Below, piece by piece: positions 34,982 to 42,699 of a stretch of 64,000 bases of DNA. The stretch is from Planococcus halotolerans (lineage in GTDB: Bacteria; Bacillota; Bacilli; Bacillales_A; Planococcaceae). Each line of letters starts with the position of its first letter. Positions within the stretch are counted from its first letter, which is position 1. The stretch is taken from the NCBI RefSeq assembly GCF_003289955.1, contig NZ_QLZR01000007.1:118920-182919 (forward strand). The letters are read 5' to 3'. The notes below the pieces were generated by a model. The model saw only the letters and a program-made list of their open reading frames with translations, had not been told where the DNA came from and made no database searches. The translations under genes were made by a program, and so were the position numbers.

Positions 34982-35020
34982 AAAAAAGCGCATGCCAATT
35001 TTTCTCGGCATGCGCTCAGG
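34982..35020 (-). terminator. Attenuator terminator in the BmrCD-like leader
   Basis: A nine-pair stem (35007-35015 with 34988-34996, GCGCATGCC/GGCATGCGC) followed on the minus strand by U6. It lies 53 bases after the leader ORF and 160 bases before the first structural gene's small ORF, so it should stop transcription prematurely unless prevented. Confidence 0.85.
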
Positions 35021-35072
35021 AAAATGGACAGGTGTTCAGACCGGTCCCGAAACTTCTAGTCACGAAATAAAT

Positions 35073-35144
35073 TCAAAGACAAAAAACAGGATGGCCTGAC
35101 GTAAGTATGAAATTGGGCTGAGTGTTTACAAATACTTTTTTCAT
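35073..35144 (-). CDS. Leader peptide of the BmrCD-like exporter operon
   Basis: A 23-codon ORF with an ideal GGAGG eight bases before ATG 35144. The peptide begins MKKVFVNTQP and ends SGHPVFCL. The RBS region (TGACG, 35145-35149, plus GGAGG) can pair with codons 15-18 (CGTCA, 35097-35101). The same codons (CGTCAGG, 35095-35101) can instead pair with CCTGAGCG (35013-35020), which overlaps the 5' arm of the terminator. This is the logic of ribosome-stalling attenuators (bmrB, vmlR, erm leaders). A TTGACA -35 is at 35205-35210; its -10 is poor. Confidence 0.72.
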   Translation of the reverse strand: MKKVFVNTQPNFILTSGHPVFCL

Positions 35145-35330
35145 CGTCAAAACCTCCATTCCTTCAAATTTGATAGTTCAAGGGTACCATTGCCATTTTT
35201 GAATTGTCAACATTATTTTTAAAAAAGAGAATATTCACTTTTGAAAGTCTAATTCAACAAATCAACTTCCGCTATATTCCATTTTTTTATTTGTTTCCTG
35301 CAGCTCAAGGCCGTTGAAAGGCAAACGAAT

Positions 35331-35356
35331 GTTTTTATTATCAGTCATACGGGTAC
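35331..35356 (+). promoter_or_regulatory. Sigma-B-type promoter of the UspA gene
   Basis: GTTTTT (35331-35336), a 14-base spacer and GGGTAC (35351-35356), close to the consensus GTTTAA-N13-15-GGGTAT, 37 bases upstream of the start codon. Confidence 0.65.
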
Positions 35357-35392
35357 TTTCTTAATAAGAGTAAAACTTAGCGGGGTGAAAAA

Positions 35393-35914
35393 ATGTATAA
35401 AAAGTTGGCAGTTGCATACGATGGTTCAGACGGCAGTAAATTGGCACTTGATAAAGCGGTGGAATTGAAGCAGGATTTTCCGGATCTCCAGTTATCAATC
35501 ATTTATGTTAACGAGGAAACGCAAGACAGCGTCGGGTTTATGAGTGCTGGTGATGCGGCGGCTCCAGTGGCATCTTCTAATGTTGATAGTACGTACGCAC
35601 AATTCATGCCTTACGGTATCGGTGAAAATAGCGGCAACAGAGTTCCTAAAGAAAGTTTGGAACGGCCATCCGAGTTTTCGAAACATATGCATAACTCCAT
35701 ACAGCAGCAATTGGACGAAAAGAATGTAGAAGCAACAGTACTTGCATTGGAAGGCAATGCTTCAAAAACCATTCCCGCATTCATCGAAGAACAAAAAATT
35801 GATCTATTGGTAGTCGGCAATAGCGGAAAATCGGGAATGCAGAAGTTTTTTGTCGGTTCTGTCAGTAAGAAGCTGTTAAAAGAAGCAGCCTGTTCAGTTC
35901 TTGTGGTGAAATAA
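35393..35914 (+). CDS. Universal stress protein (UspA family)
   Basis: A 173-residue single-domain Usp with an unusual ~45-residue insertion (about 45-95, rich in Ala, Ser, Asn) between beta2 and alpha2. The N-terminal 'LAVAYDGSDGSKLALDKAV' and C-terminal ATP-binding motif 'VGNSGKSGMQKFFVGSVS' (G-2x-G-9x-G-S) are intact, indicating an ATP-binding member. GGGGTG precedes ATG 35393. The sigma-B-type promoter implies induction by general stress. Confidence 0.9.
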   Translation: MYKKLAVAYDGSDGSKLALDKAVELKQDFPDLQLSIIYVNEETQDSVGFMSAGDAAAPVASSNVDSTYAQFMPYGIGENSGNRVPKESLERPSEFSKHMHNSIQQQLDEKNVEATVLALEGNASKTIPAFIEEQKIDLLVVGNSGKSGMQKFFVGSVSKKLLKEAACSVLVVK

Positions 35915-35975
35915 CTGCTCATTGTCCATATCTTCCAGCAGCCATTTTCATGCTATTCCCGGCATAAAAATATTA

Positions 35976-36000
35976 GTTTACATCATATTGAAATGGGTAA
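35976..36000 (+). promoter_or_regulatory. Sigma-B-type promoter of the LMW-phosphatase-like gene
   Basis: GTTTAC (35976-35981), a 13-base spacer and GGGTAA (35995-36000), 51 bases before the start codon. The second such promoter within 650 bases. Confidence 0.65.
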
Positions 36001-36050
36001 ACATTACTAAGTATAAGAAAACTTGAAACAAAGGAAGAAGGAGAACAGCC

Positions 36051-36485
36051 ATGTCTAAGCAAACTGTCTACTTTCTGTCTTCACACCAGCACCGTGGACT
36101 GATGGCTGAGATATGGGCAAATCGACTCGAACTCCCTGACTGGGAAATTCGCAGCGCCGCTTGGAGTCAGCCTTCAATCAGTGAGACTCCAATGGAAATC
36201 ATGAAGGAAATCATTCTCGATCTGCCTGAGGTTGAATCGAGATCCTATAATCACGATGAAGTCAGCGAAGCGGATTTGATAATCGCGATGCATGACGGTG
36301 AATTGGAACAAGATGATATACCTGCAGATTTGCCCGCTCAAAAATTGCTTCGATGGGATATCCGGAATCCGGAACTTCGGTCGTTGGATGAAACAGAACA
36401 ATGGGCATTATACCAGGAGATTTGTGATGAAATTGCAATGAATATAAAGAATATGGAAACTTATTTTCGTTCAGATTACATGTAA
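36051..36485 (+). CDS. LMW protein-tyrosine-phosphatase/arsenate-reductase-like protein, degenerate
   Basis: A 144-residue protein with the general outline of the LMW-PTP/ArsC family: 'VYFLSSHQHRGLMAEIWANR' at the N-terminus occupies the place of the 'FLCxGNxCRSxMAE' P-loop, followed by 'WEIRSAAW', and 'ADLIIAMHD' in place of the family's 'D-vv-TMc'. The catalytic Cys is replaced (Ser/His) and the loop is one residue shorter, so classical phosphatase or arsenate reductase chemistry is unlikely. Expression is likely sigma-B dependent. It could be a stress-regulated binding protein (inference). Confidence 0.6.
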   Translation: MSKQTVYFLSSHQHRGLMAEIWANRLELPDWEIRSAAWSQPSISETPMEIMKEIILDLPEVESRSYNHDEVSEADLIIAMHDGELEQDDIPADLPAQKLLRWDIRNPELRSLDETEQWALYQEICDEIAMNIKNMETYFRSDYM

Positions 36486-36486
36486 A

Positions 36487-36520
36487 AAACCTTCACCCGA
36501 TAAAAACAGGTGAAGGTTTA
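36487..36520. terminator. Bidirectional terminator between the phosphatase-like gene and kynB
   Basis: Stem AACCTTCACC/GGTGAAGGTT with nine-base loop, A-run on one side and T-run on the other, between convergent genes. Confidence 0.88.
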
Positions 36521-36529
36521 TTTTTATGT

Positions 36530-37153
36530 TCATTTATAGAGGACTGCCCGGACAGGACTTCCTTCTGCACCTTTGATCTTTAACGGCAATGCCGCTAACT
36601 GATAAACGCCCGCATCAATATCATTCAGCACAATGCCTTCAAGAATATAACGGCCGTTAACATTCATAGCCTGATGCATCGGCAATTCCTTGCTGGTTTC
36701 CTGGTCGACCGATGGAACATCGACGCCGAGCAGCCGAATCCCCTTCTCTTTCATCCACTCAGCAATCGACTCACCGAATACCGGCCATGACTCCGGAAAC
36801 TTCGTACGGTCTTTCCAACTGCATGATTTCAATAAAACAGCCGTTACCCCTTCTTCGGGTTCTGGCAAATCTTTGCTGTCTATTTTCTTCATCCCTTGCA
36901 CATCAACAACCTGCGCAGTACTGAGGTACACTTCAAGCGGCATTTTTTCGATTGTCAAACCGTTGTCATCGTAATGGAAAGGCGCATCGATATGGGTGCC
37001 CAAATGTGTACTCGTCTTGATTTCCCCTACATTCACAGAACCGCTTTGTTCCTTTGTAACCGAAAGGGCATATTCGAATGGACGGTCTCCCGGCCATTCA
37101 GGAGTATCTGTATTCAATTCCATGGAAATATCATAAATCTCTTTTGCTTTCAT
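36530..37153 (-). CDS. kynB: Kynurenine formamidase (arylformamidase) KynB
   Basis: A 207-residue member of the metal-dependent cyclase family, hydrolysing N-formylkynurenine to kynurenine. The metal motif H-x-G-T-H-x-D-x-P-x-H appears as 'HLGTHIDAPFH' (about 47-57). 'VLLKSCSWKDRTKFPE' and 'GVDVPSVDQETSKELPMHQ' also match KynB. ATG 37153 starts one base after the kynU stop, so the genes are coupled. No kynA (tryptophan dioxygenase) is present in the window. Confidence 0.87.
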   Translation of the reverse strand: MKAKEIYDISMELNTDTPEWPGDRPFEYALSVTKEQSGSVNVGEIKTSTHLGTHIDAPFHYDDNGLTIEKMPLEVYLSTAQVVDVQGMKKIDSKDLPEPEEGVTAVLLKSCSWKDRTKFPESWPVFGESIAEWMKEKGIRLLGVDVPSVDQETSKELPMHQAMNVNGRYILEGIVLNDIDAGVYQLAALPLKIKGAEGSPVRAVLYK

Positions 37154-37154
37154 C

Positions 37155-38408
37155 TTAGGCCACCACATTTCTTTCATTGCTGTAATTCTTATACAATTCT
37201 TCAGCCATAATTTTTTTTAGGGTTTCAACTGTCCGCTCCACATCTTCAAAAGAGGTATATAAAGCGACCGGCGCGAGCCGAATGATATTCGGGGCTCTGA
37301 AATCCGGTACGACGCCTCCGTCTTTCAGCGCTTTGCAGATTCTGGCGGCTTCCGGATGGGACAGCGCAATATGCCCGCCCCGTTCATTGTCCGGCCGAGG
37401 TGTTACATCGGCCAATTCAGGAACGTTTAAAGCTAGTTGTTCACGCAGCAATGAAGTTAATTGCAGCGATTTTTCACGGATACGGGATATTCCCGCTTCT
37501 TCAAAAATCTCGATGCTGCCAAGAAGCGGCGCCATGCTGAAGATATTTGGTGTGCCAATCTGGTAGGCTCCTGCGCCTTCCGCTTTGCTGAATTGGTGAT
37601 CCATATCAAATTGTTTTGCCTTATCTGAACCGAACCATCCGGCGTTGCCAGGCAATAATTGATGATGGCGCTCATGGATATAAAGACCTCCAGTACCGCC
37701 TGGCCCGGAATTCATGTATTTATAATGGCACCATACCGCAAAGTCAACACCGTCTTCATGCAGGGTATGCGGCATTGCACCAATCGAATGAGCAAGATCG
37801 AAACCGACAAGAATTCCTTTCGCGTGTGCCGCCTCCGTGATTTCCCGGATTGCCAGCAGCTGGCCGCTGCGATAGAGAACGGATGGCAGAAGAACGATTG
37901 CTACATCTTCCGTCAGCTGATCCACAATATCTTCCGTTTCCAAAGTGTAGCCATTCCGGCTCGCAACTTTTCGCATGGCGGTTGCCGGATTGAGTCCGCG
38001 AAGTCGAAGGTGGCTTTCCACCGCATAAATATCCGAAGGGAAATTCAATTCATCGACCAGGATAACTGATTTCTCAGAAGTCGGCTGAAATAAAGTCGAC
38101 AGCATCTGATGAATGTTTGATGTGATTGAACCAGTTACCATTACTTCATTCGCTTTTGCTCCCACCAGCGGCGCAATACGTGCACTCATTTCTTCAGCAA
38201 GAGTAAACCAGGGGTTCTCACCTTCTGTCCATCCATCGATCCCGAAACTTTTCCAGCTATCCATTAAACCCATCAGTTTCGCTTCAGCCCGCTTCGACAT
38301 CAAGCCGAGTGAGTTTCCGTCCATATAGACCTGTCCTTCTTCCATATAAAACTCATCTTTGAAATTCTTAAGCGGATCTAACTCATCCAATTGCTTGGCA
38401 GTCACCAT
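37155..38408 (-). CDS. kynU: Kynureninase KynU
   Basis: A 417-residue PLP-dependent enzyme cleaving kynurenine to anthranilate and alanine. 'GNSLGLMSKRAEAKL' near the N-terminus, 'DELNFPSDIYAVESHL', and the PLP-lysine region 'VWCHYKYMNSGPGGTGGLY' are diagnostic. ATG 38408 (seven bases after AAAGGAAG) is preferred over ATG 38414. It sits directly downstream of chrA (18-base gap) and upstream of kynB, forming an apparent chrA-kynU-kynB operon. Confidence 0.92.
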   Translation of the reverse strand: MVTAKQLDELDPLKNFKDEFYMEEGQVYMDGNSLGLMSKRAEAKLMGLMDSWKSFGIDGWTEGENPWFTLAEEMSARIAPLVGAKANEVMVTGSITSNIHQMLSTLFQPTSEKSVILVDELNFPSDIYAVESHLRLRGLNPATAMRKVASRNGYTLETEDIVDQLTEDVAIVLLPSVLYRSGQLLAIREITEAAHAKGILVGFDLAHSIGAMPHTLHEDGVDFAVWCHYKYMNSGPGGTGGLYIHERHHQLLPGNAGWFGSDKAKQFDMDHQFSKAEGAGAYQIGTPNIFSMAPLLGSIEIFEEAGISRIREKSLQLTSLLREQLALNVPELADVTPRPDNERGGHIALSHPEAARICKALKDGGVVPDFRAPNIIRLAPVALYTSFEDVERTVETLKKIMAEELYKNYSNERNVVA

Positions 38409-38426
38409 TGTCATCTTCCTTTCGTC

Positions 38427-39596
38427 TTATAGGAATGCATACATTGCAGCTCCGAGGATCGCGGTTATGAGAACGACAATCCAAGGGGCGAGTTTAAAAT
38501 AGACTAACATGGCAAATGCAATTACCGCAACGGCAAAGTCAGCGGGTCCCTGAATCGCTGAAGTGAACACGGGATCATAAAGTGCTGCAAGCAGGATTCC
38601 CACCACTGCGGCATTTACCCCTTTTAATGCAGCTTGCACCCCGGATTTTGTCCGGATGATGCTCCAAAATGGCAATGTACCGATTACCAGTAAAAATGAC
38701 GGAAGAAACATGGCGAAGACCGCAACCAAGACGCCCCAGCCGCTGCCCATCAATTGTCCGAGGTAAGCGGAAAGCGTAAAGAGCGGACCAGGTACCGCTT
38801 GTGCGGCACCATATCCGGCAATGAAAGTATCCGCGTCCATGAATGTCGGCACTACTTCCCGTTCAAGCATCGGCAGGACAACATGACCGCCGCCAAAAAC
38901 AATGGATCCAACGCGGTAAAAGATATCAAAGATCGCATAATAGCTGGATTCGATCACGGGACGCAATAACGGCAAGCCAATCAATAATCCGGCGAAAATT
39001 GTCCATGCAGCAATGCCCGTTTTTTTGCCGAAAGTAAGTGCCAGTTTGACGGCTTCCGGTGCTTTATCATTTTTGTATATCAGAAAGCCGATAATCCCCG
39101 CTATGATGATGACCCCAATTTGGGCCCAGGCTGTCGGCACAAGTAAAATGGCCGCTGCTGATAAAACGGCGATAGCAACCCTTTGCCGATCCGGAACCAA
39201 AGATTTCCCCATTCCGAGCAATGCATGGGCAACAACTGCAACAGCCACAATTTTCAATCCCTGTATCCAGCCCGTATCGAAGGCTGCCCCAGAAATGAAC
39301 ATTGCGAACAATGCAAGGATCAAGACAGAAGGCATGGTAAATCCAAACCATGAAAGGAATCCACCGAGGATTCCTCCTCTCAGCATTCCCACTGAAATTC
39401 CGACCTGCGAACTCGCCGGCCCCGGCAGGAATTGGCATAATGCGACGATATCGGCGTAGGCTTTATCATCTAGCCATTTCCGTTTTTCCACATATTCATC
39501 CCTAAAATATCCCAGATGGGCAGTCGGCCCACCAAATGAAGTCAACCCCAGCTTGGTCGAAGCTTTTAAGATTTCCAAATACTTATTTTGTGCCAT
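38427..39596 (-). CDS. ChrA-family (CHR) transporter
   Basis: A 389-residue long-chain CHR protein with two homologous halves. Half one holds 'LGLTSFGGPTAHLGYFRDEYV' (shortened) and 'QFLPGPASSQVG'; half two holds 'VGSIVFGGGHVVLPMLEREVV' and 'AQAVPGPLFTLSAYLG'. About ten to eleven helices are expected. ChrA exports chromate in some bacteria, but many CHR proteins have unknown anions as substrates. Its operon with kynU-kynB is unusual and raises the possibility of exporting an aromatic or other metabolite anion (inference). Confidence 0.85.
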   Translation of the reverse strand: MAQNKYLEILKASTKLGLTSFGGPTAHLGYFRDEYVEKRKWLDDKAYADIVALCQFLPGPASSQVGISVGMLRGGILGGFLSWFGFTMPSVLILALFAMFISGAAFDTGWIQGLKIVAVAVVAHALLGMGKSLVPDRQRVAIAVLSAAAILLVPTAWAQIGVIIIAGIIGFLIYKNDKAPEAVKLALTFGKKTGIAAWTIFAGLLIGLPLLRPVIESSYYAIFDIFYRVGSIVFGGGHVVLPMLEREVVPTFMDADTFIAGYGAAQAVPGPLFTLSAYLGQLMGSGWGVLVAVFAMFLPSFLLVIGTLPFWSIIRTKSGVQAALKGVNAAVVGILLAALYDPVFTSAIQGPADFAVAVIAFAMLVYFKLAPWIVVLITAILGAAMYAFL

Positions 39597-39627
39597 CAGA
39601 GCCTCTCCTTTTTTAATACTATAGCTT

Positions 39628-39647
39628 TAAGCATAACTGATTGCTTA
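39628..39647. promoter_or_regulatory. Operator-like dyad upstream of chrA-kynUB
   Basis: A perfect six-base inverted repeat TAAGCA - 8 bases - TGCTTA, 32 bases upstream of chrA in the divergent region with the CorC-type gene. The binding protein is unknown. Confidence 0.4.
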
Positions 39648-39797
39648 TATGAATTAAATTACGACTATGTAAATTTTATTGACGGAATTATTTGTTTTTT
39701 CATTTTCCTTCCCGTATCATTAAATTACTTTATATTTCTCCGCGGGAGGTGCAAACTTTGTTTCACTCAGTAATATTGACTGAAGCAAAGGAATTAT

Positions 39798-41114
39798 TTG
39801 GATATAGCCATACAATTGACGGTATTTATCTTGCTTATCATCGCATCCGCTTTTTTTTCGGCAAGCGAATACGCTATCGTGAAAGTCCGCAGCAGCCGGA
39901 TTGACCAGCTGATCGAAGAAGGCAATCGCAATGCCCTTGCTGCCAAACGGGTCATTTCGAATGTGGATGATTATTTATCCGCCTGCCAGATTGGAATCAT
40001 GATTTCTGTTCTGGGACTGGGATGGCTTGGCCATGCCTCAGTTATCGATGTTATCACTCCCTTAACAGCAAGTTTGGGTATACCGGAAAATATTGCAGGC
40101 GTTCTGGCCTTCTTTATCGCTTTTTTCATCGTTCTCACGGCTTTGACAATAGCCGGGGAACTTGTTCCGAAAACCATCGCCATCCACAAAGCTGAACAAA
40201 TTACATTGGCTACTGCCAAACCGCTGATTGTTGCCTATCACCTAATGTATATACTCCTCTGGTTTTATCATAAAACGACAAGACTGGTGGCCGGCTTGTT
40301 CGGCGTCAGCCAGGTCTCACAATCAGATATCGGCCATACGGAGGAAGATTTGAAACTCATTCTCGCAGACAGTCTGGAAAAAGGAGAAATCAATCCTTCC
40401 GAATATGCTTTCGTCAATAAAATCTTTGAATTTGATGAACGCATTGCGAAAGAAATAATGGTTCCACGGACTGAAATGAAGATCATAGAAAAAGACCTTA
40501 CCTTAAAAGAAGTCTTCGAAAAAGCAGGTATCGAACAATTTACCCGTTATCCTGTCATTGACGGGGACAGAGACCATATAATTGGGGTCCTTAATATGAA
40601 ATACCTATTGACCGCCTTTATCCGGAACCCGCTGAATGGGGATAAAGCTGTTGAAAATTTTGTGCTGCCGGTCATCCAGGTAATCGATTCAATGCCATTA
40701 AGCGAGTTATTGCTGAAAATTCAGCGCGAACGGATCCACATGGCGATTTTACGCGACGAATACGGCGGAACGGCCGGGCTGGTTACAATTGAAGATATCA
40801 TTGAAGAAATTGTCGGCGATATCCAGGATGAATTCGACTTGGAAGAAGTCCCTGAAGTACAAAAAATTGCTGATGACCATTACATCTTCAGTGCCAAGAT
40901 GCTGATTGAAAGCATTAATGATATACTGGATATTGAAATTAACGAAGAGGATATCGATACGATCGGCGGATGGATGATGAGCATGAATTTTGATGCCATC
41001 CCTGGAGAAAAGATTATTGAACAGGGCTATGAGTTTCAGATTAAGGATGTTGACGGCCATCACATCCTATACTTGGAAGTCCGTAAAATTGAAGAAACCG
41101 AAAACGAAGAATAG
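39798..41114 (+). CDS. Hemolysin C/CorC family membrane protein (CNNM/UPF0053)
   Basis: A 438-residue protein: DUF21/CNNM membrane domain of four helices (about 1-190), a CBS pair (about 205-330, '[13 protein letters not shown]' and 'REGGTAG'-type loop '[21 protein letters not shown]') and the C-terminal CorC_HlyC domain. This family is linked to Mg2+/Co2+ efflux or regulation. TTG 39798 follows AAAGGA by five bases and gives the canonical '[20 protein letters not shown]'. An in-frame stop at 39777 excludes a longer start. Confidence 0.9.
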   Translation: MDIAIQLTVFILLIIASAFFSASEYAIVKVRSSRIDQLIEEGNRNALAAKRVISNVDDYLSACQIGIMISVLGLGWLGHASVIDVITPLTASLGIPENIAGVLAFFIAFFIVLTALTIAGELVPKTIAIHKAEQITLATAKPLIVAYHLMYILLWFYHKTTRLVAGLFGVSQVSQSDIGHTEEDLKLILADSLEKGEINPSEYAFVNKIFEFDERIAKEIMVPRTEMKIIEKDLTLKEVFEKAGIEQFTRYPVIDGDRDHIIGVLNMKYLLTAFIRNPLNGDKAVENFVLPVIQVIDSMPLSELLLKIQRERIHMAILRDEYGGTAGLVTIEDIIEEIVGDIQDEFDLEEVPEVQKIADDHYIFSAKMLIESINDILDIEINEEDIDTIGGWMMSMNFDAIPGEKIIEQGYEFQIKDVDGHHILYLEVRKIEETENEE

Positions 41115-41179
41115 CAAAGGCGACTCTCATGCGGGGGTCGTTTTCGATTTGTAAAAGGGATTTGGAGGAAGGAAACTTT

Positions 41180-42082
41180 ATGGAGTTATATACAAATTTA
41201 CGCCGAGGGGAAAAAGGCGCCTGGTTGAGCATCGGTGCTTATGTTTTTCTCAGCACATTAAAACTTGTATTTGGGTTCGCCGGATCCTCAGAAGCGCTGA
41301 AAGCGGATGGATTGAACAACCTGACTGATATCATCGCTTCCATCGCTGTATTGGTCGGACTGAGAATATCCCAAAAACCGCCGGATGAGAACCACCACTA
41401 CGGCCATCTTCGAGCCGAGACGGTCGCATCCCTTCTGGCATCATTCATCATGGCTGTAATCGGTCTTCAGGTTTTGCTTGGAGCCGGACGGAATCTTTTC
41501 AATCCGACTGAGCAAACAGAGCCTTCCCTTTATACCGCCGGCATCGCCTTCTTTTCCGCACTCGTCATGTATGGCGTCTATCGCTATAATTTAAAGCTGA
41601 GCCGGGACATTAACAGCAGTGCCGTAAAAGCTGCGGCATATGACAACCGCTCAGATGCCCTGGTAAGCATAGGCGCCGGGATCGGGATTCTTGGGGCTAT
41701 TTTGGGTGCGCCTGTCATTGATATTTTGACGGCCTTTATCGTCGGTCTGATCATTCTCAAAACAGCTTTGGATATATTCAAGGAATCTGTGATGACATTG
41801 ACCGATGCCTTCAACGAAGATGAAGTTGAAACCTTGTCGGTCATCATCCGTAAAGTGCCAGGTGTCCGGAAATTGAGTGATTTCAAAGGCCGCCACCATG
41901 GCAATGTTATGTTTGTGGATCTTACGATTGAAGTCGATCCCTTGCTGAACGTAACTGAGAGCCACTGGATAACGGAAGAAATTGAAAGAAAAGTAAAAAA
42001 AACGAAACCTAATTGTGTTGTGCTCGTACATATAGAACCGGACTATTCTGACTATGACGATTCGGCACAAGAGGGGGATTAG
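41180..42082 (+). CDS. Cation diffusion facilitator family transporter
   Basis: A 300-residue CDF antiporter with six helices. The metal site is made of 'KADGLNNLTDI' (D in helix 2; consensus HxxxD reads N here) and 'AYDNRSDALVS' in helix 5, with the intervening 'HHYGHLRAETVASL' His motif. The cytoplasmic C-terminal domain contains 'GVRKLSDFKGRHHGNVMFVDLTI'. The pattern suggests Mn2+/Fe2+-type specificity rather than Zn2+ (inference). ATG 41180 follows GGAGGAAGG. It is 65 bases downstream of the CorC-type gene, likely co-transcribed. Confidence 0.88.
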   Translation: MELYTNLRRGEKGAWLSIGAYVFLSTLKLVFGFAGSSEALKADGLNNLTDIIASIAVLVGLRISQKPPDENHHYGHLRAETVASLLASFIMAVIGLQVLLGAGRNLFNPTEQTEPSLYTAGIAFFSALVMYGVYRYNLKLSRDINSSAVKAAAYDNRSDALVSIGAGIGILGAILGAPVIDILTAFIVGLIILKTALDIFKESVMTLTDAFNEDEVETLSVIIRKVPGVRKLSDFKGRHHGNVMFVDLTIEVDPLLNVTESHWITEEIERKVKKTKPNCVVLVHIEPDYSDYDDSAQEGD

Positions 42083-42085
42083 ACA

Positions 42086-42649
42086 ATGTACGATTTTGTT
42101 GATCAAAAGAGAATGGTATATATCACTTTTGCAGTAATTCTGTTCATATCTGCTTTACTTGCACCAGTTGCCATTTTCTATCCAATTAAAGCCATGTTCA
42201 TTACTCCTGAGGCAATAGCTATCAACACTTCACCAATATCACTCGTAACCGGAGGGATAGGTTTGGCTTTATTAGCTGCAGGTCTAATAGTATTGGCCAA
42301 TGTTGAAAAAAGGCTGATGAAATACGGAATGGCTAGTCTATTATTCATCGCTGGAACGATTGGAGTCAGTTTTTCATTAACCGATTACTTTTATGTTACA
42401 CCCGAAAAATTCGTTTTAAATGCCCCATTCACTTTCACATCAGAAGAATATGGATGGAATGAATTCGATAAAGTAGAAGAAAATATCATAAAAGAAAACG
42501 GCATGACCAAAGTGGATTCGTTAACTTTCTATATGGAAAATGGGAAAATCATTAATATGCCTGCCGGTTCACTTGCAGCAATGAGCGGCAGCATCATCAA
42601 TAACGTCCAGGCTTCCGGCGGCGCCCATGAAAGGATTGCGGAAGAATGA
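42086..42649 (+). CDS. Uncharacterised membrane protein
   Basis: A 187-residue protein of unrecognised family. Three hydrophobic segments (about 12-35, 52-70, 80-100) are followed by a soluble ~85-residue C-terminal domain with 'YGWNEFDKVEENIIKENGMTK' features (quoted to 20 or fewer contiguous: 'YGWNEFDKVEENIIKEN'). The layout resembles small PH-domain-like or YcxB-like membrane proteins, but I cannot assign it. GGGGG precedes ATG 42086, four bases after the CDF gene, implying one transcript. Confidence 0.75.
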   Translation: MYDFVDQKRMVYITFAVILFISALLAPVAIFYPIKAMFITPEAIAINTSPISLVTGGIGLALLAAGLIVLANVEKRLMKYGMASLLFIAGTIGVSFSLTDYFYVTPEKFVLNAPFTFTSEEYGWNEFDKVEENIIKENGMTKVDSLTFYMENGKIINMPAGSLAAMSGSIINNVQASGGAHERIAEE

Positions 42650-42652
42650 TTC

Positions 42653-42699
42653 AACGAATAAAGCCCCTTGCCTTCAAATGGCTCGGGGCTTTATTCGTC
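42653..42699. terminator. Bidirectional terminator between the membrane protein and mscS
   Basis: A 13-pair stem (42655-42667 with 42685-42697), with an internal GCC/GGC pair, overlapping the convergent mscS stop codon. Confidence 0.85.

Noticed and set aside
39692..39904. 70-codon frame with a good GGGAGG upstream, before the CorC-type gene
   Set aside because: It overlaps the start of the clearly coding CorC frame and its product looks random; the RBS-like GGGAGG is probably coincidental.
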